Below are positions 1 to 7,371 of a DNA stretch of 64,000 nucleotides, piece after piece. The notes under the pieces were generated by a model. It saw only the letters and a program-made list of their open reading frames with translations. It made no database searches and was not told the origin of the DNA. Within the stretch, counting starts at the first letter, position 1. Each line of letters starts with the position of its first letter. Origin of the DNA: JACVRW01 sp963819635 (GTDB lineage Bacteria > Actinomycetota > Thermoleophilia > Solirubrobacterales > Thermoleophilaceae); NCBI GenBank assembly GCA_963819635.1, contig CAWFWX010000006.1, positions 124,001-188,000 on the forward strand, in the 5' to 3' direction. A program made the translations under genes and the position numbers.

Positions 1-1
1 C

Positions 2-409
2 GACGTGACGCCGCTCGCGACGGCCCTTGCCGAGCGCGGTACCACGCTGATCCACGGCGACCTTCGCGACGAGAACATCGCGCTGCCGGACGGGCGCCTC
101 GTGCTGCTCGACTTCGGGCTCGCCACACAGGGGCACCCGGCCGCCGAGCTCGCCTGGTACATGGTCCACGACGTCTGGCGGATCGCCGCGACGCACGACG
201 AGGTTGTCGAGGACTTCCGCCGTGCCCTGGGCGAGCGCGACGATCCGGTGGCGCTCGAGCTCGGCCTGATCAGCGGGCTCGTGCAGTACGGCTGGATCTT
301 CGGCCACAGCGCGCTTGTGCACACGGACCCCGCCGAACGAGAATGGGCACGCACGGAGCTCAACTGGTGGGTGCCGCGGGTGCGGCACGCGCTCGAACAG
401 TGGAGGTGA
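2..409 (+). CDS. Phosphotransferase family protein, C-terminal part
   Basis: This is the C-terminal lobe of an aminoglycoside-phosphotransferase/choline-kinase-like fold enzyme. Two motifs are visible: HGDLRDEN, the catalytic Brenner-type loop with its Asp and Asn, and LLDFG, the Mg-binding DFG. The open frame runs off the left edge, so the N-terminal nucleotide-binding lobe is missing, and an in-frame GTG at 5 is not a credible start. The family phosphorylates small hydroxyl compounds such as antibiotics, choline or sugars; the substrate cannot be told here. The stop is followed one base later by the next gene, suggesting co-transcription with the cupin. Confidence 0.8.
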   Translation, partial: DVTPLATALAERGTTLIHGDLRDENIALPDGRLVLLDFGLATQGHPAAELAWYMVHDVWRIAATHDEVVEDFRRALGERDDPVALELGLISGLVQYGWIFGHSALVHTDPAEREWARTELNWWVPRVRHALEQWR

Positions 410-410
410 G

Positions 411-821
411 ATGGCCGGCTACACGATCATGGCGCTCGAGGAGATCCCGGACGTGCTGGGCGACTATCCGGGCGAGATGCGCATGAGCGCGGTGAGCGAG
501 CTCGGCACGGAGCAGGTGGGCTTCACGTGGCGGCGGCTGCCGCCGCTCACCGGCGGCAAGGGGAGCTACGGCCATCGCCACATCACGCTCGAGGAGGTCT
601 ACTTCGTGGCTTCCGGGACGCTCCAGTTCAAGCTGGAGGACGATGTCATCGACGTGTCGGAGGGCACCGTCGTCCGCGTGGCGCCCGAGGTCGCCCGCTC
701 GGTCTGGAACGCCGGACCGGGCGACGCGGTCCTGATCATCGTGTCGAAGAGGTCGGAGGATCCGCGCGAGGACACGGAGGCCGTCGAGGACTTCTGGCCG
801 GACGAGGAGCAGGGCGCCTAG
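411..821 (+). CDS. Cupin-domain protein
   Basis: A 136-residue single-domain cupin. The metal-binding motif 1 region reads GSYGHRHITLEEVYFVASGTL: two His and a Glu followed by the small beta-barrel turn. Motif 2 (around GTVVRVAPEVARSVWNAG) lacks the usual His, so metal binding may be incomplete. The ATG at 411 is preceded by GGAGGTGAG, a good ribosome site, one base after the phosphotransferase stop. Cupins of this size are often sugar or phenolic-compound binding or isomerising proteins; nothing here fixes the substrate. Confidence 0.75.
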   Translation: MAGYTIMALEEIPDVLGDYPGEMRMSAVSELGTEQVGFTWRRLPPLTGGKGSYGHRHITLEEVYFVASGTLQFKLEDDVIDVSEGTVVRVAPEVARSVWNAGPGDAVLIIVSKRSEDPREDTEAVEDFWPDEEQGA

Positions 822-823
822 GA

Positions 824-1066
824 CTACTGGCGGTGCTCGCGCAGGCCGTCGCCGTTCGGCAGCGCCTCCACGGCCGCCTGGCAGACACAGGCAAACACCA
901 CGAGCATGAGCAGGGCGGCCACCGCGCCGCGCGCCTGGGCCGAGGCGTAGCCCGCCACCGCCGCGACGGCGACCCAGCGCCACACTCGCCAGTTCGGCTC
1001 CCAGGCCGGGCGCGGCTCCTCCCCTGGGTCGGGATCCTGTGCGTGGACGTAGGCGACGAAGGGCAC
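824..1066 (-). CDS. Small membrane protein, unknown function
   Basis: An 80-residue protein with a Trp-rich stretch (WEPNWRVWRWVAVAAVAGY) followed by one long hydrophobic segment at about residues 33-66, so probably one or two membrane passes. It converges on the cupin gene with 2 bp between the stops and is divergent from the P450 gene 26 bp away. I do not recognise a family. Codon use matches its neighbours and the compact fit between two genes supports a real gene. Confidence 0.5.
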   Translation of the reverse strand: MPFVAYVHAQDPDPGEEPRPAWEPNWRVWRWVAVAAVAGYASAQARGAVAALLMLVVFACVCQAAVEALPNGDGLREHRQ

Positions 1067-1092
1067 GACGACCTCTGTGCCAGGGTACCTCC

Positions 1093-2373
1093 ATGGAGCT
1101 CCCGCCGGGACCGCGCGCTCCGGCCGCCTGGCAGACGATCGGCTGGACCGTCCGGCCCGCCGCGTTCCTCCGGAGCGCGCACGCGCGCTTCGGCGACCCG
1201 GTCACGATCCGGACCTTCTGGACGGACGAGCCGATGGTGCTGTTCTCGGACCCCGACGCGGTCCGCGACGTCTTCCGGCTCGATCCGCGGGTCGCGCCGG
1301 CCGGCCAGAGCTGGGAGTTCCTGCGCCCGTTCGCCGGACCTCACTCGATCCTCGTGCTCGACGGCGAGGAGCACCTGCGCGAGCGGCGGCTGATCCAGAC
1401 CCCCTTCCACGGCGAGCGGATGCGCGCCTTCCAGCCGCTGGTCGCCGAGCTCGCCCGCGAGGAGCTCGCCGGGTGGCGCGGCCGGGTCGTCACGCTCGAG
1501 CGCATGAAGCGGCTGACGCTCGAGACGATCCTCCGCGTGGTCTTCGGAGTGCGCGGCGAGCACGAGGCGGCTCAGCTGCGCGACGCCGTGCACGGCACGC
1601 TCGACACGGTCCGCTCGCTGCCGCGGATGCTGGCGATGTCGCTCGTGCAGCGCGACCTCGGCCCGCGCAGCCCGTGGGGCAGCTTCCGGCTGGCCGTCGA
1701 GCGCTTCGATGCGCTGCTGCTCGATGTCTTGGCGCGCAGGCGCGCCGACCCGGGCGCCGACTCGATGCTCGCCATCCTCCTCGAGCAGCGCGACGAGGAC
1801 GGCAACCAGCCCTCGGACCGCCACCTTCGCGACCAGCTCGTGGCGCTCCTGGCCGCGGGGCACGACACCTCGGCGGCGTCGCTCTCGTGGGCGTTCGAAC
1901 GGCTGGCGCGCCACCCCGCGGTGCAGGCACGGCTGCGCGAGGGCGACCCGGACTACCTCGACGCGGTCGTGAAGGAGGTGCTGCGCGTCCGCCCGGCGCT
2001 CACGATCGCGCCGCGGCGCCTGCTCGAGCCGGTCGAGATCGCGGGCCGGAGGATCCCCGCGGGCGTGCACGTGGCCGCCTGCCTCTGGCTGGCGATGCGC
2101 CGCGAGGACCTGTGGCCCGAGGCGGGCGCGTTCAGGCCCGAGCGCTGGCTGGACGGCGCGCAGCCTGCCTCCTGGATTCCCTTCGGCGGCGGCGTCCGCC
2201 GCTGCGCGGGCGCCCCGTTTGCGGAGATGGAGATGAGGGAAGTGCTGCGGGCGGCCGCGGCGGGGCTGTCGATCCGGCCCGTGCGCCCCGCCCCCGAGCA
2301 GGCGCGCCGAAGCGCGCTGGTCGTGACGCCGCACCGCGGCGGCGAGGTGCTGGTCGAAGCAGCCGGAGCCTGA
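1093..2373 (+). CDS. Cytochrome P450
   Basis: A 426-residue soluble bacterial P450 mono-oxygenase. All diagnostic parts are present in order: the I-helix oxygen-activation motif AGHDTS near residue 255, the K-helix EVLR (Glu295/Arg298), and the haem loop FGGGVRRCAG with the thiolate ligand Cys371. There is no N-terminal membrane anchor, so it should be cytosolic and depend on separate ferredoxin or flavodoxin partners, none of which is encoded nearby. The start is the ATG at 1093, where the protein begins with the ELPPGPRAP proline-rich leader typical of the family. The substrate is unknown. Confidence 0.93.
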   Translation: MELPPGPRAPAAWQTIGWTVRPAAFLRSAHARFGDPVTIRTFWTDEPMVLFSDPDAVRDVFRLDPRVAPAGQSWEFLRPFAGPHSILVLDGEEHLRERRLIQTPFHGERMRAFQPLVAELAREELAGWRGRVVTLERMKRLTLETILRVVFGVRGEHEAAQLRDAVHGTLDTVRSLPRMLAMSLVQRDLGPRSPWGSFRLAVERFDALLLDVLARRRADPGADSMLAILLEQRDEDGNQPSDRHLRDQLVALLAAGHDTSAASLSWAFERLARHPAVQARLREGDPDYLDAVVKEVLRVRPALTIAPRRLLEPVEIAGRRIPAGVHVAACLWLAMRREDLWPEAGAFRPERWLDGAQPASWIPFGGGVRRCAGAPFAEMEMREVLRAAAAGLSIRPVRPAPEQARRSALVVTPHRGGEVLVEAAGA

Positions 2374-2377
2374 GACA

Positions 2378-2685
2378 GTGAGCGCCATGCCCGTTCGCTC
2401 GCTTCATCACATCGACCTGGCGGTGCGCGACGTGGAGCGCTCGGTCGCGTTCTACATGGCCGTCCTCGGCCCCCTCGGGAGGTCGGCATCGAGCACTTCG
2501 CCTTCTACGTCGACAACCGCGACGAGGTTGACGCGGCCTACCAGCGTTGTCTGGACATCGGCGCGCGGATCGACTTTCCACCAGGGGAGGACCGCGACAT
2601 CCCGGGCTACTACGAGATGTTCGTGTTCGACCCCGACGGTATCCGCGTGGAGGTTGCCTGCGCGCCGCCCGGCGAGAGGTACTAG
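2378..2685 (+). pseudogene. Glyoxalase/bleomycin-resistance (VOC) gene, internally deleted
   Basis: The first 30 codons (SLHHIDLAVRDVERSVAFY...VLGPLG) are a standard VOC N-terminus and the last 70 (EHFAFYVDNRDEVDAAY...FVFDPDGIRVEV) a standard VOC C-terminus. They lie in different frames, and the roughly 30-45 residues normally between them (second strand pair) are missing; the join is near 2480. This looks like an out-of-frame deletion rather than a one-base error. The stop at 2683-2685 directly abuts the stop of the convergent VOC gene on the other strand. Confidence 0.7.
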
Positions 2686-3063
2686 TCAGGCGGAGGTGTG
2701 GCAGACCGCTTCGATGTTGTTCCCGTCGGGATCCAGCACGAAGGCGCCGTAGTAGTCCGGGTGATAGATCTCACGGACGCCGGGGGCGCCGTTGTCGCGC
2801 CCGCCTGCGGCCAGCCCCGCCCTGTGGAAGGCGTCGACCGTCGCCCGATCCTCGGCGGTGAACGCCACGTGGGTGCCGCTGTCGGGGCCGCGCCCGCGTG
2901 CCCCGATCCAGAAGAACGGGAAGTCGTCGCCGAAGCCGCCGATGTCTGGAGCCGGCTCCATGATCACCCGCATCCCAAGGGGCGCGAGCGCCGCCTCGTA
3001 GAAGGCCTTGCTGGCGGCGTAGTCGCTCACATCCAGCCCAACGTGATCGAGCCTCGGCTTCAT
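2686..3063 (-). CDS. VOC family protein (glyoxalase-like)
   Basis: A 125-residue single-module vicinal-oxygen-chelate protein. It opens with LDHVGLDVSDYAASKAFYEAAL and ends with GAFVLDPDGNNIEAVCH, the usual beta-alpha-beta-beta-beta ends; His in LDHVGL, His in THVAF and Glu in NNIEAV are the likely metal ligands. An in-frame start 12 codons further upstream is possible, but homologous sequence begins at the ATG at 3063 (MKPRLDHVG). It probably acts as a dimer on a small electrophile; the substrate is unknown. Confidence 0.85.
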   Translation of the reverse strand: MKPRLDHVGLDVSDYAASKAFYEAALAPLGMRVIMEPAPDIGGFGDDFPFFWIGARGRGPDSGTHVAFTAEDRATVDAFHRAGLAAGGRDNGAPGVREIYHPDYYGAFVLDPDGNNIEAVCHTSA

Positions 3064-3081
3064 GGTGCGAGATAATCGCAC

Positions 3082-3298
3082 CGTGGACTGGCGGCTCAAC
3101 GGCGTCAGGGTCGTTCACGCGAGCCTCGAGGGGTCAGACCCCTTGAGGGTGGTCGAGGGTTTGGGGCAACTCGGGGGGTCTGACCCGAGCGGGGCGAGCG
3201 GCTCGAGTACACGGCCGAGGCCGACCCTCGACATCCCCGCGGTCGAGGAGAACCCGGACGAGATCCACTGGGTCGACGACATCCACAAGGCGCCCTGA
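3082..3298 (+). pseudogene. Cupin gene remnant with repeat-bearing core replacement
   Basis: The N-terminal piece (VDWRLNGVRVVHA) and the C-terminal piece (LDIPAVEENPDEIHWVDDIHK) match, from memory of the family, the two ends of a roughly 140-residue bacterial cupin. About 90-100 residues of cupin barrel that should separate them are absent. In their place are about 100 bp containing two copies of the GGGGTCTGACCCC palindrome. The frame happens to stay open through the repeats, giving a 72-codon reading frame from the GTG at 3082, but no cupin motif remains. Confidence 0.55.
3125..3189. repeat. REP-like palindrome pair, cluster A
   Basis: Two imperfect palindromes: CTCGAGGGGTCAGACCCCTT (3125-3144, continuing GAG) and CTCGGGGGGTCTGACCCGAG (3170-3189). 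Both share the core GGGTCWGACCC with flanking CTC/GAG. The same core recurs at 15.5-15.6 kb and 40.1 kb. The pair sits inside a broken cupin gene. Confidence 0.8.
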
Positions 3299-3343
3299 GC
3301 CTGCCTGCGATTAGTTCACGCAGCTGAGAGGGTCTACACCGCC

Positions 3344-3829
3344 ATGGAACAAAAGATCACTCCCAACCTCTGGTTCGACACCGAGGCCGAGGCAGCGGCC
3401 GAGTTCTACGTCTCCGTCTTCAAGGACGGTCGCGTCCTGAACAAGACCCACTACACCGAAGGCGCGCCGCGTGAGGCCGGCATGGTGATGACCGTCGACT
3501 GGGAGGTCAACGGCATGCGCTTCACCGGCATCAACGGCGGTCCGGACTTCAAGTTCGACGAGGCCGTGTCCTTCCTCATCAACTGCGCGGACCAGGACGA
3601 GGTCGACTACTTCTGGGAGAAGCTCTCCGAAGGCGGCTCCGAAGGGCCCTGCGGCTGGGTGAAGGACAAGTTCGGCCTGTCGTGGCAGGTGGTGCCCGAG
3701 GGCATGGAGGAGCTGTTCGCCGACGCCGACCCGAAGCGGGCCGAGCGCGCGATGCAGGCCATGCTCCAGATGGGCAAGCTCGACATCGCCGAGCTGCGCA
3801 GAGCGGCCGACGGCGTGGCCGCGGGCTAA
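3344..3829 (+). CDS. VOC family protein, PhnB-like (3-demethylubiquinone methyltransferase-like domain)
   Basis: A 161-residue protein of the PhnB-like VOC branch. It opens with ITPNLWFDTEAEAAAEFYVSVF and contains the family hallmarks SFLINCADQDEVDYFWEKLSEGG and CGWVKDKFGLSWQVVPEGM. Despite the historic family name, members are not shown to be methyltransferases and lack the canonical metal ligands in the first strand. It lies 3 bp upstream of the DHFR-like gene, so the two are probably co-transcribed. Confidence 0.88.
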   Translation: MEQKITPNLWFDTEAEAAAEFYVSVFKDGRVLNKTHYTEGAPREAGMVMTVDWEVNGMRFTGINGGPDFKFDEAVSFLINCADQDEVDYFWEKLSEGGSEGPCGWVKDKFGLSWQVVPEGMEELFADADPKRAERAMQAMLQMGKLDIAELRRAADGVAAG

Positions 3830-3832
3830 GGC

Positions 3833-4480
3833 ATGTCACTCGCCCGCGTCCACAACTTCTCGATCTCACTCGACGGCTTCGGCACCGGTGAGCCTCAGAC
3901 CCACGACGAACCGTTCGGCCACGCCGGCGAACGGCTGCACGAATGGATGTTCGCCACGCGGTGGTGGGGCGAGATGGTCGGCGAGCCCGGCGGTAGCCGC
4001 GGCGTCGACGACGTCTTCGCTCGGCGGCACGGTCCGGGGATCGGCGCGGAGATCATGGGTGCCAACAAATTCGGTTACCCCGGATGGCACGAGGACCCGG
4101 AGTGGAAGGGCTGGTGGGGTCCCAACCCGCCGTTCCACACACCGACGTTCATCCTCACCCATCACACGCGCCCGCCGATCGAGATGGAGGGCGGCACGAC
4201 GTTCCACTTCATCGACGCTTCGCCCGCCGAGGCGCTCGAGACCGCCCGCGAGGCCGCGGACGGCCAGGACGTACGCCTCGGGGGAGGTGCCACCATGATC
4301 CGCGACTTCCTCGCTGCCCGGCTCGTCGACCACGCGCACATCGTGGTGACCCCGATCCTGCTCGGCCGAGGCGTACGCCTCTGGGACGGACTGGAAGGCG
4401 TCGAGCAGGACTACGAGATCGAGGCCGTCTCCGCGCCCAGCGGAGTCACGCATCTGACGTTCACGCGTGCGGGTGCCTGA
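3833..4480 (+). CDS. Dihydrofolate reductase family protein (RibD C-terminal-like)
   Basis: A 215-residue reductase of the RibD-C/DHFR-like fold. The N-terminus (ARVHNFSISLDGFGTG) is the usual first strand of these proteins. The NADPH-binding region VRLGGGATMIRDFLAARLVDHAHIVVTPILLGRG is the conserved GG..-RL.DE..-.P..LG.G pattern. These are stand-alone NADPH reductases of unknown substrate, not true FolA or RibD. The 3' end overlaps the convergent nitroreductase gene by 20 bp. Confidence 0.88.
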   Translation: MSLARVHNFSISLDGFGTGEPQTHDEPFGHAGERLHEWMFATRWWGEMVGEPGGSRGVDDVFARRHGPGIGAEIMGANKFGYPGWHEDPEWKGWWGPNPPFHTPTFILTHHTRPPIEMEGGTTFHFIDASPAEALETAREAADGQDVRLGGGATMIRDFLAARLVDHAHIVVTPILLGRGVRLWDGLEGVEQDYEIEAVSAPSGVTHLTFTRAGA

Positions 4481-4913
4481 TCCGGAAGATGGGGTGCCGC
4501 GGGGCGATCCGGCGCAGGTCCTCGTCCGGGGCGTCGGCGCCGACGCCCTGGAAGAAGGCGCCGACCTCCCAGGCCCACTTCTTCAGATACGCGCGTAGGA
4601 GCGGCAGCTTGTCCTCATCGGCGAGCTCGGTGGCCGTGAACTCCTCGGTTCTACGACCCTTCCGCAGGCGCCCACCGCCACTCGCACGCATGTTGCGCAC
4701 CCACTGAGTCTCACCGCGCGCGGCCACGATGTAGCGCTCGCCCTCGAAGTGGAGCGGATTCACCGGCGTGCTCCGCCACTCGCCGCTCTTGCGTCCACGC
4801 ACCTCGAGAACACGCGAACCCACGAGGCTTACGCCGATCCGGGTCAGCCCGCCGACCATGGGGTTGAACACGTTCTTCGTGAACCATCCCGGGCGTTGGT
4901 AGTGGGCGGCCAC
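4461..4913 (-). CDS. Nitroreductase/deazaflavin (F420)-dependent family protein
   Basis: A 150-residue split-barrel protein of the DDN/DUF385 family. Recognisable are NPMVGGLTRIG, the block LEVRGRKSGEWRSTPVNPLHFEGERYIVAARGETQWVRNMRAS (G-R-K-S-G ...V...G..W..N), and the C-terminal RRIAPRHPIFRI. These bind F420 or act as F420H2-dependent reductases in actinobacteria. The start is taken as GTG at 4913, six bases after the upstream HD gene's stop. Together with the HD gene and GNAT gene it forms a minus-strand run. Confidence 0.85.
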   Translation of the reverse strand: MAAHYQRPGWFTKNVFNPMVGGLTRIGVSLVGSRVLEVRGRKSGEWRSTPVNPLHFEGERYIVAARGETQWVRNMRASGGGRLRKGRRTEEFTATELADEDKLPLLRAYLKKWAWEVGAFFQGVGADAPDEDLRRIAPRHPIFRIRHPHA

Positions 4914-4918
4914 CCCGG

Positions 4919-5470
4919 TCAGCGTGCCCGCGGCTGCCGAAAGACGTCTTCCACGAGCGGCCGGAAGTGCTCCAGCGGCAGCGAGTCGTAGTCGGGGTCG
5001 AAGCAGTTCTGGTCGAAGTGCTCGCAGAACTCGACGCAGTCGTCGTAGAAGGGATGGTCGATGTAGCGGTCGCGGCCGTTCCGGTCCTCGCCCATCAGGT
5101 GGGCGTAGTAGTAGCTCTGGAACAGACCGTGCTTCTCGACGATCCAGCAAACGCGCTCGCTCACGAAGGGTCTCAGTACCGCGGCGACCATCTCGCCATG
5201 GGAGTGCGGCGCGAGCGCGTCGCCGATGTCATGCAGCAGCGCCGCCGCCACGTACTCATCGTCCTTGCCGGCCCGCAATGCCCGGGTGGCCGACTGCAGG
5301 GAGTGCTCGAGGCGGCTGACTTTGAGCGCGCCCTGAAATCGCTCCAGCTCGGCGACCGCGTTCAGCAACCTGCCCGGCAGCTCCCGGGCGTCCGCGTCGC
5401 CGTCCGCATTCAGGAGGTGCATGTCGGCCTCCGTCATATCCGCCATGCGGGTGTAGGAAACCGTCGCCAT
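4919..5470 (-). CDS. HD-domain protein related to PhnZ-type diiron oxygenases
   Basis: A 183-residue HD-fold protein. Likely metal ligands are His56 (RLEHSLQ), His80-Asp81 (LLHDIGD), His91, His114 and an Asp near 157-160: enough for a dinuclear centre. From memory, the stretch RLEHSLQSATRALRAG..DEYVAAALLHDIG is notably close to PhnZ, the mixed-valence Fe(II)/Fe(III) oxygenase that cleaves 2-amino-1-hydroxyethylphosphonate; the 24-residue spacing from first His to HD is the same. A role as an oxygenase rather than a phosphohydrolase is therefore plausible, but the substrate is unknown and no phosphonate genes are adjacent. Confidence 0.75.
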   Translation of the reverse strand: MATVSYTRMADMTEADMHLLNADGDADARELPGRLLNAVAELERFQGALKVSRLEHSLQSATRALRAGKDDEYVAAALLHDIGDALAPHSHGEMVAAVLRPFVSERVCWIVEKHGLFQSYYYAHLMGEDRNGRDRYIDHPFYDDCVEFCEHFDQNCFDPDYDSLPLEHFRPLVEDVFRQPRAR

Positions 5471-5482
5471 AGCTGTCCCTTT

Positions 5483-6229
5483 CTACTCGGGGAGGCGCAG
5501 GAAGTCGAGCAGCTTCCATGCCGGGCGGAAGCCCAGACGTGCGTAGAGCTCCTTCGGGCGATCGTCATCGTCGGCGACGATCCAGAGGTCGCTCACTTCG
5601 CCCGCCGCCGCGATCGCCGCCTGCGTGATCGCCGTGCCGAGGCCACGGCCGCGGTGATCGGGATGCACGAAGACGTCGGTGATCTCCGCCGCCTCGCCGT
5701 CTCGCTCGAGTTGCGCAAAGCCGACCGGCCGGTCCTGCTCGAATGCCGCGAACACCTGGGCGTTGCGCCGCATCGCCACCTCGCGTTCATGGTCGAAGTG
5801 GTCCTTGAAGTCGACGCCCGGGAAGTCCTCGTGGTGCCAAGCGACCCGGAGGTGGCGGACGACGTCGTACCCGACCTGCTCTACATCGAGGTCGGCGGGC
5901 GCAGAGGGCGCGCCCTCGTGTCGCATCCAGACGAAGCGAGTGACCTTCCAGCCGAGCGCCTCCATGGCGTCTCGCACGCGCTCGCCGGCGGGAACCACCT
6001 CGAACCCCACCCGCCGGTGGGCGAGGCCCGCGAGCGCCTCGTTCGCAAAGGCGACGAGCTCATCGGAGCTGATGGCCGCGTCGTCCTCGACCCGCACCAG
6101 GTTGTAGTTCCAGTAGGTCGGATGGCGCGTGGCGCGGACGACGGTGCCGTGCTCCCACGGCTGGACCACGTCGCACACCGCGGCCTGCGCCCCGTGCACC
6201 CATGCTCTGGCTCGCTCCGCTGCTTCCAC
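5483..6229 (-). CDS. GNAT family N-acetyltransferase
   Basis: About 248 residues with two GNAT-like halves. The C-terminal half is canonical: ITDVFVHPDHRGRGLGTAITQAAIAAA is the acetyl-CoA binding motif A, and LYARLGFRPAWK is motif B. The N-terminal half (WNYNLVRVEDDA...LGWKVTRFVWM) looks like a degenerate GNAT lobe without the CoA loop. The start is ambiguous: GTG at 6229 avoids overlap with the divergent methyltransferase, whereas ATG at 6268 would overlap it by 30 bp. The stop is 12 bp from the HD gene's start. Acceptor substrate unknown. Confidence 0.82.
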   Translation of the reverse strand: MEAAERARAWVHGAQAAVCDVVQPWEHGTVVRATRHPTYWNYNLVRVEDDAAISSDELVAFANEALAGLAHRRVGFEVVPAGERVRDAMEALGWKVTRFVWMRHEGAPSAPADLDVEQVGYDVVRHLRVAWHHEDFPGVDFKDHFDHEREVAMRRNAQVFAAFEQDRPVGFAQLERDGEAAEITDVFVHPDHRGRGLGTAITQAAIAAAGEVSDLWIVADDDDRPKELYARLGFRPAWKLLDFLRLPE

Positions 6230-6238
6230 GCGGCTTAA

Positions 6239-6865
6239 ATGTGCCGCATCGGACTCTACGGCGACCATGTCCTCCCCCGGATCGTGAACTTCGCGTGCGG
6301 CATGAAGAAGTCCGTGCCGCTGCGGCAGCGCGTGTGTGACGGACTCGAAGGCGACGTCGTCGAGATCGGCTTCGGCTCTGGGCTGAATGTCCCGTTCTAC
6401 CCCGGCGGCGTCGCGCGCGTCGCCGCGGTCGAGCCCGCCGACCTGGGCTGGAAGCTCGCCGCGAAACGACTGAGGGCGTCGCCCGTGCGGGTCGAGCGGT
6501 CGGGTCTCGACGGCCAGTCGCTGCCGTTCGCGGACGACAGCTTCGACAGCGCGCTCTCGACGTGGACCATGTGCACGATCCCGGACCTCGACGCGGCGCT
6601 GGCCGAGGTGCGCCGCGTGCTCAGGCCCGGCGGGACGCTGCGCTTCGTGGAGCATGGGCTCGCCCCCGACGAAAACGTGCGGCGCTGGCAGCACCGGCTC
6701 GAGCCGGTCCAGAAGCGGGTGTTCGGCGGCTGCCACCTCACCAGGCCGATCGTCGAGCTGCTCGAGCGCGCCGGCTTCAGCATCACGGAGCTCGACGTCT
6801 TCTACGAGGAGGACACGCCGAAGCCCATGGGAGCCAACTCCCTCGGCTCGGCGGTGTCCGAGTAG
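6239..6865 (+). CDS. Class I SAM-dependent methyltransferase
   Basis: A 208-residue Rossmann methyltransferase of the UbiE/Methyltransf_11 type. Motif I is VVEIGFGSGLNVPFY, post-motif I the acidic AAVEPAD, and motif II SLPFADDSFDSALSTWTMCTI. The insertion RFVEHGLAPDENVRRWQHRLEPVQKRVFGGCHLTRP, with its paired Cys/His, is typical of arsenite-methyltransferase-like or phospholipid methyltransferase relatives. The ATG at 6239 gives the usual start (LYGDHVLPRIVNFACG). It could methylate a lipid or small molecule; no partner gene indicates which. Confidence 0.88.
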   Translation: MCRIGLYGDHVLPRIVNFACGMKKSVPLRQRVCDGLEGDVVEIGFGSGLNVPFYPGGVARVAAVEPADLGWKLAAKRLRASPVRVERSGLDGQSLPFADDSFDSALSTWTMCTIPDLDAALAEVRRVLRPGGTLRFVEHGLAPDENVRRWQHRLEPVQKRVFGGCHLTRPIVELLERAGFSITELDVFYEEDTPKPMGANSLGSAVSE

Positions 6866-6888
6866 CGGGCGTCCCTAGACTCGGGCAG

Positions 6889-7170
6889 GTGGAGCGGGAT
6901 CGTGAGCTGGAGCGGGTCGCGGGCCTCCGGGAGATCCGGAAGGCCGACGCCAGAACGCAGCTCGCCGTGGGCACCCTTGCGTGCCCCGGCTGCGACGCAC
7001 CCGTCTTCCTGGGCATCGGCCCGAGGTCGCCCGCTGATCCGCTCTCGTGCGGGTTCTGCGGCCACGACGGTCACGTGCGCGACTTCCTCTCCCTCGGCGA
7101 GCCAACCCGCCCGACGCGCGTGGTCGTGACGGTGAGCGGCCCGTCGCTCAGAGTGGCCCGACGCGCCTAA
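6889..7170 (+). CDS. Small zinc-ribbon-like protein
   Basis: A 93-residue protein from GTG at 6889. A basic/acidic helical N-terminus is followed by CPGCDAPVFL and CGFCGHDGHV, two Cys pairs 26 residues apart that could form a zinc ribbon, and a beta-rich C-terminus. It begins 23 bp after the methyltransferase stop on the same strand. I do not recognise a named family. Confidence 0.55.
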   Translation: MERDRELERVAGLREIRKADARTQLAVGTLACPGCDAPVFLGIGPRSPADPLSCGFCGHDGHVRDFLSLGEPTRPTRVVVTVSGPSLRVARRA

Positions 7171-7371
7171 TCCGCAGGTGGGGGCTTTGGGTCGCGCATA
7201 GCGCTACTCAGATGCCCCACAGGAAGCAGCACAGACGTAACACCCGCGGGTGGCTGCCAAGCACACTTTCGTGCGCGTCGCAGCGCAAGCGAGACGCGTG
7301 CGAAAGGAAATTGTCAGACAGGACCCGCGGCCTGGGGGTTACGACCTGCGCAGGGACCTAGCCGGCGCCGC
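7171..7371. other. Intergenic region, no gene seen
   Basis: About 200 bp between the zinc-ribbon gene and the 3' end of guaA. It contains a perfect 12-bp palindrome CACCCGCGGGTG near 7242 but no T-run, and no tRNA or convincing open frame. The two flanking genes converge here, so it should serve as a transcription end region, but I cannot identify an intrinsic terminator. Confidence 0.4.

Noticed and set aside
736..2388. Long minus-strand open frame antisense to the P450 gene
   Set aside because: High G+C gives long antisense frames; the plus strand has all P450 motifs.
7171..7371. A tRNA or small RNA in the gap before guaA
   Set aside because: No cloverleaf or T-loop sequence and no stable long fold could be identified by eye.
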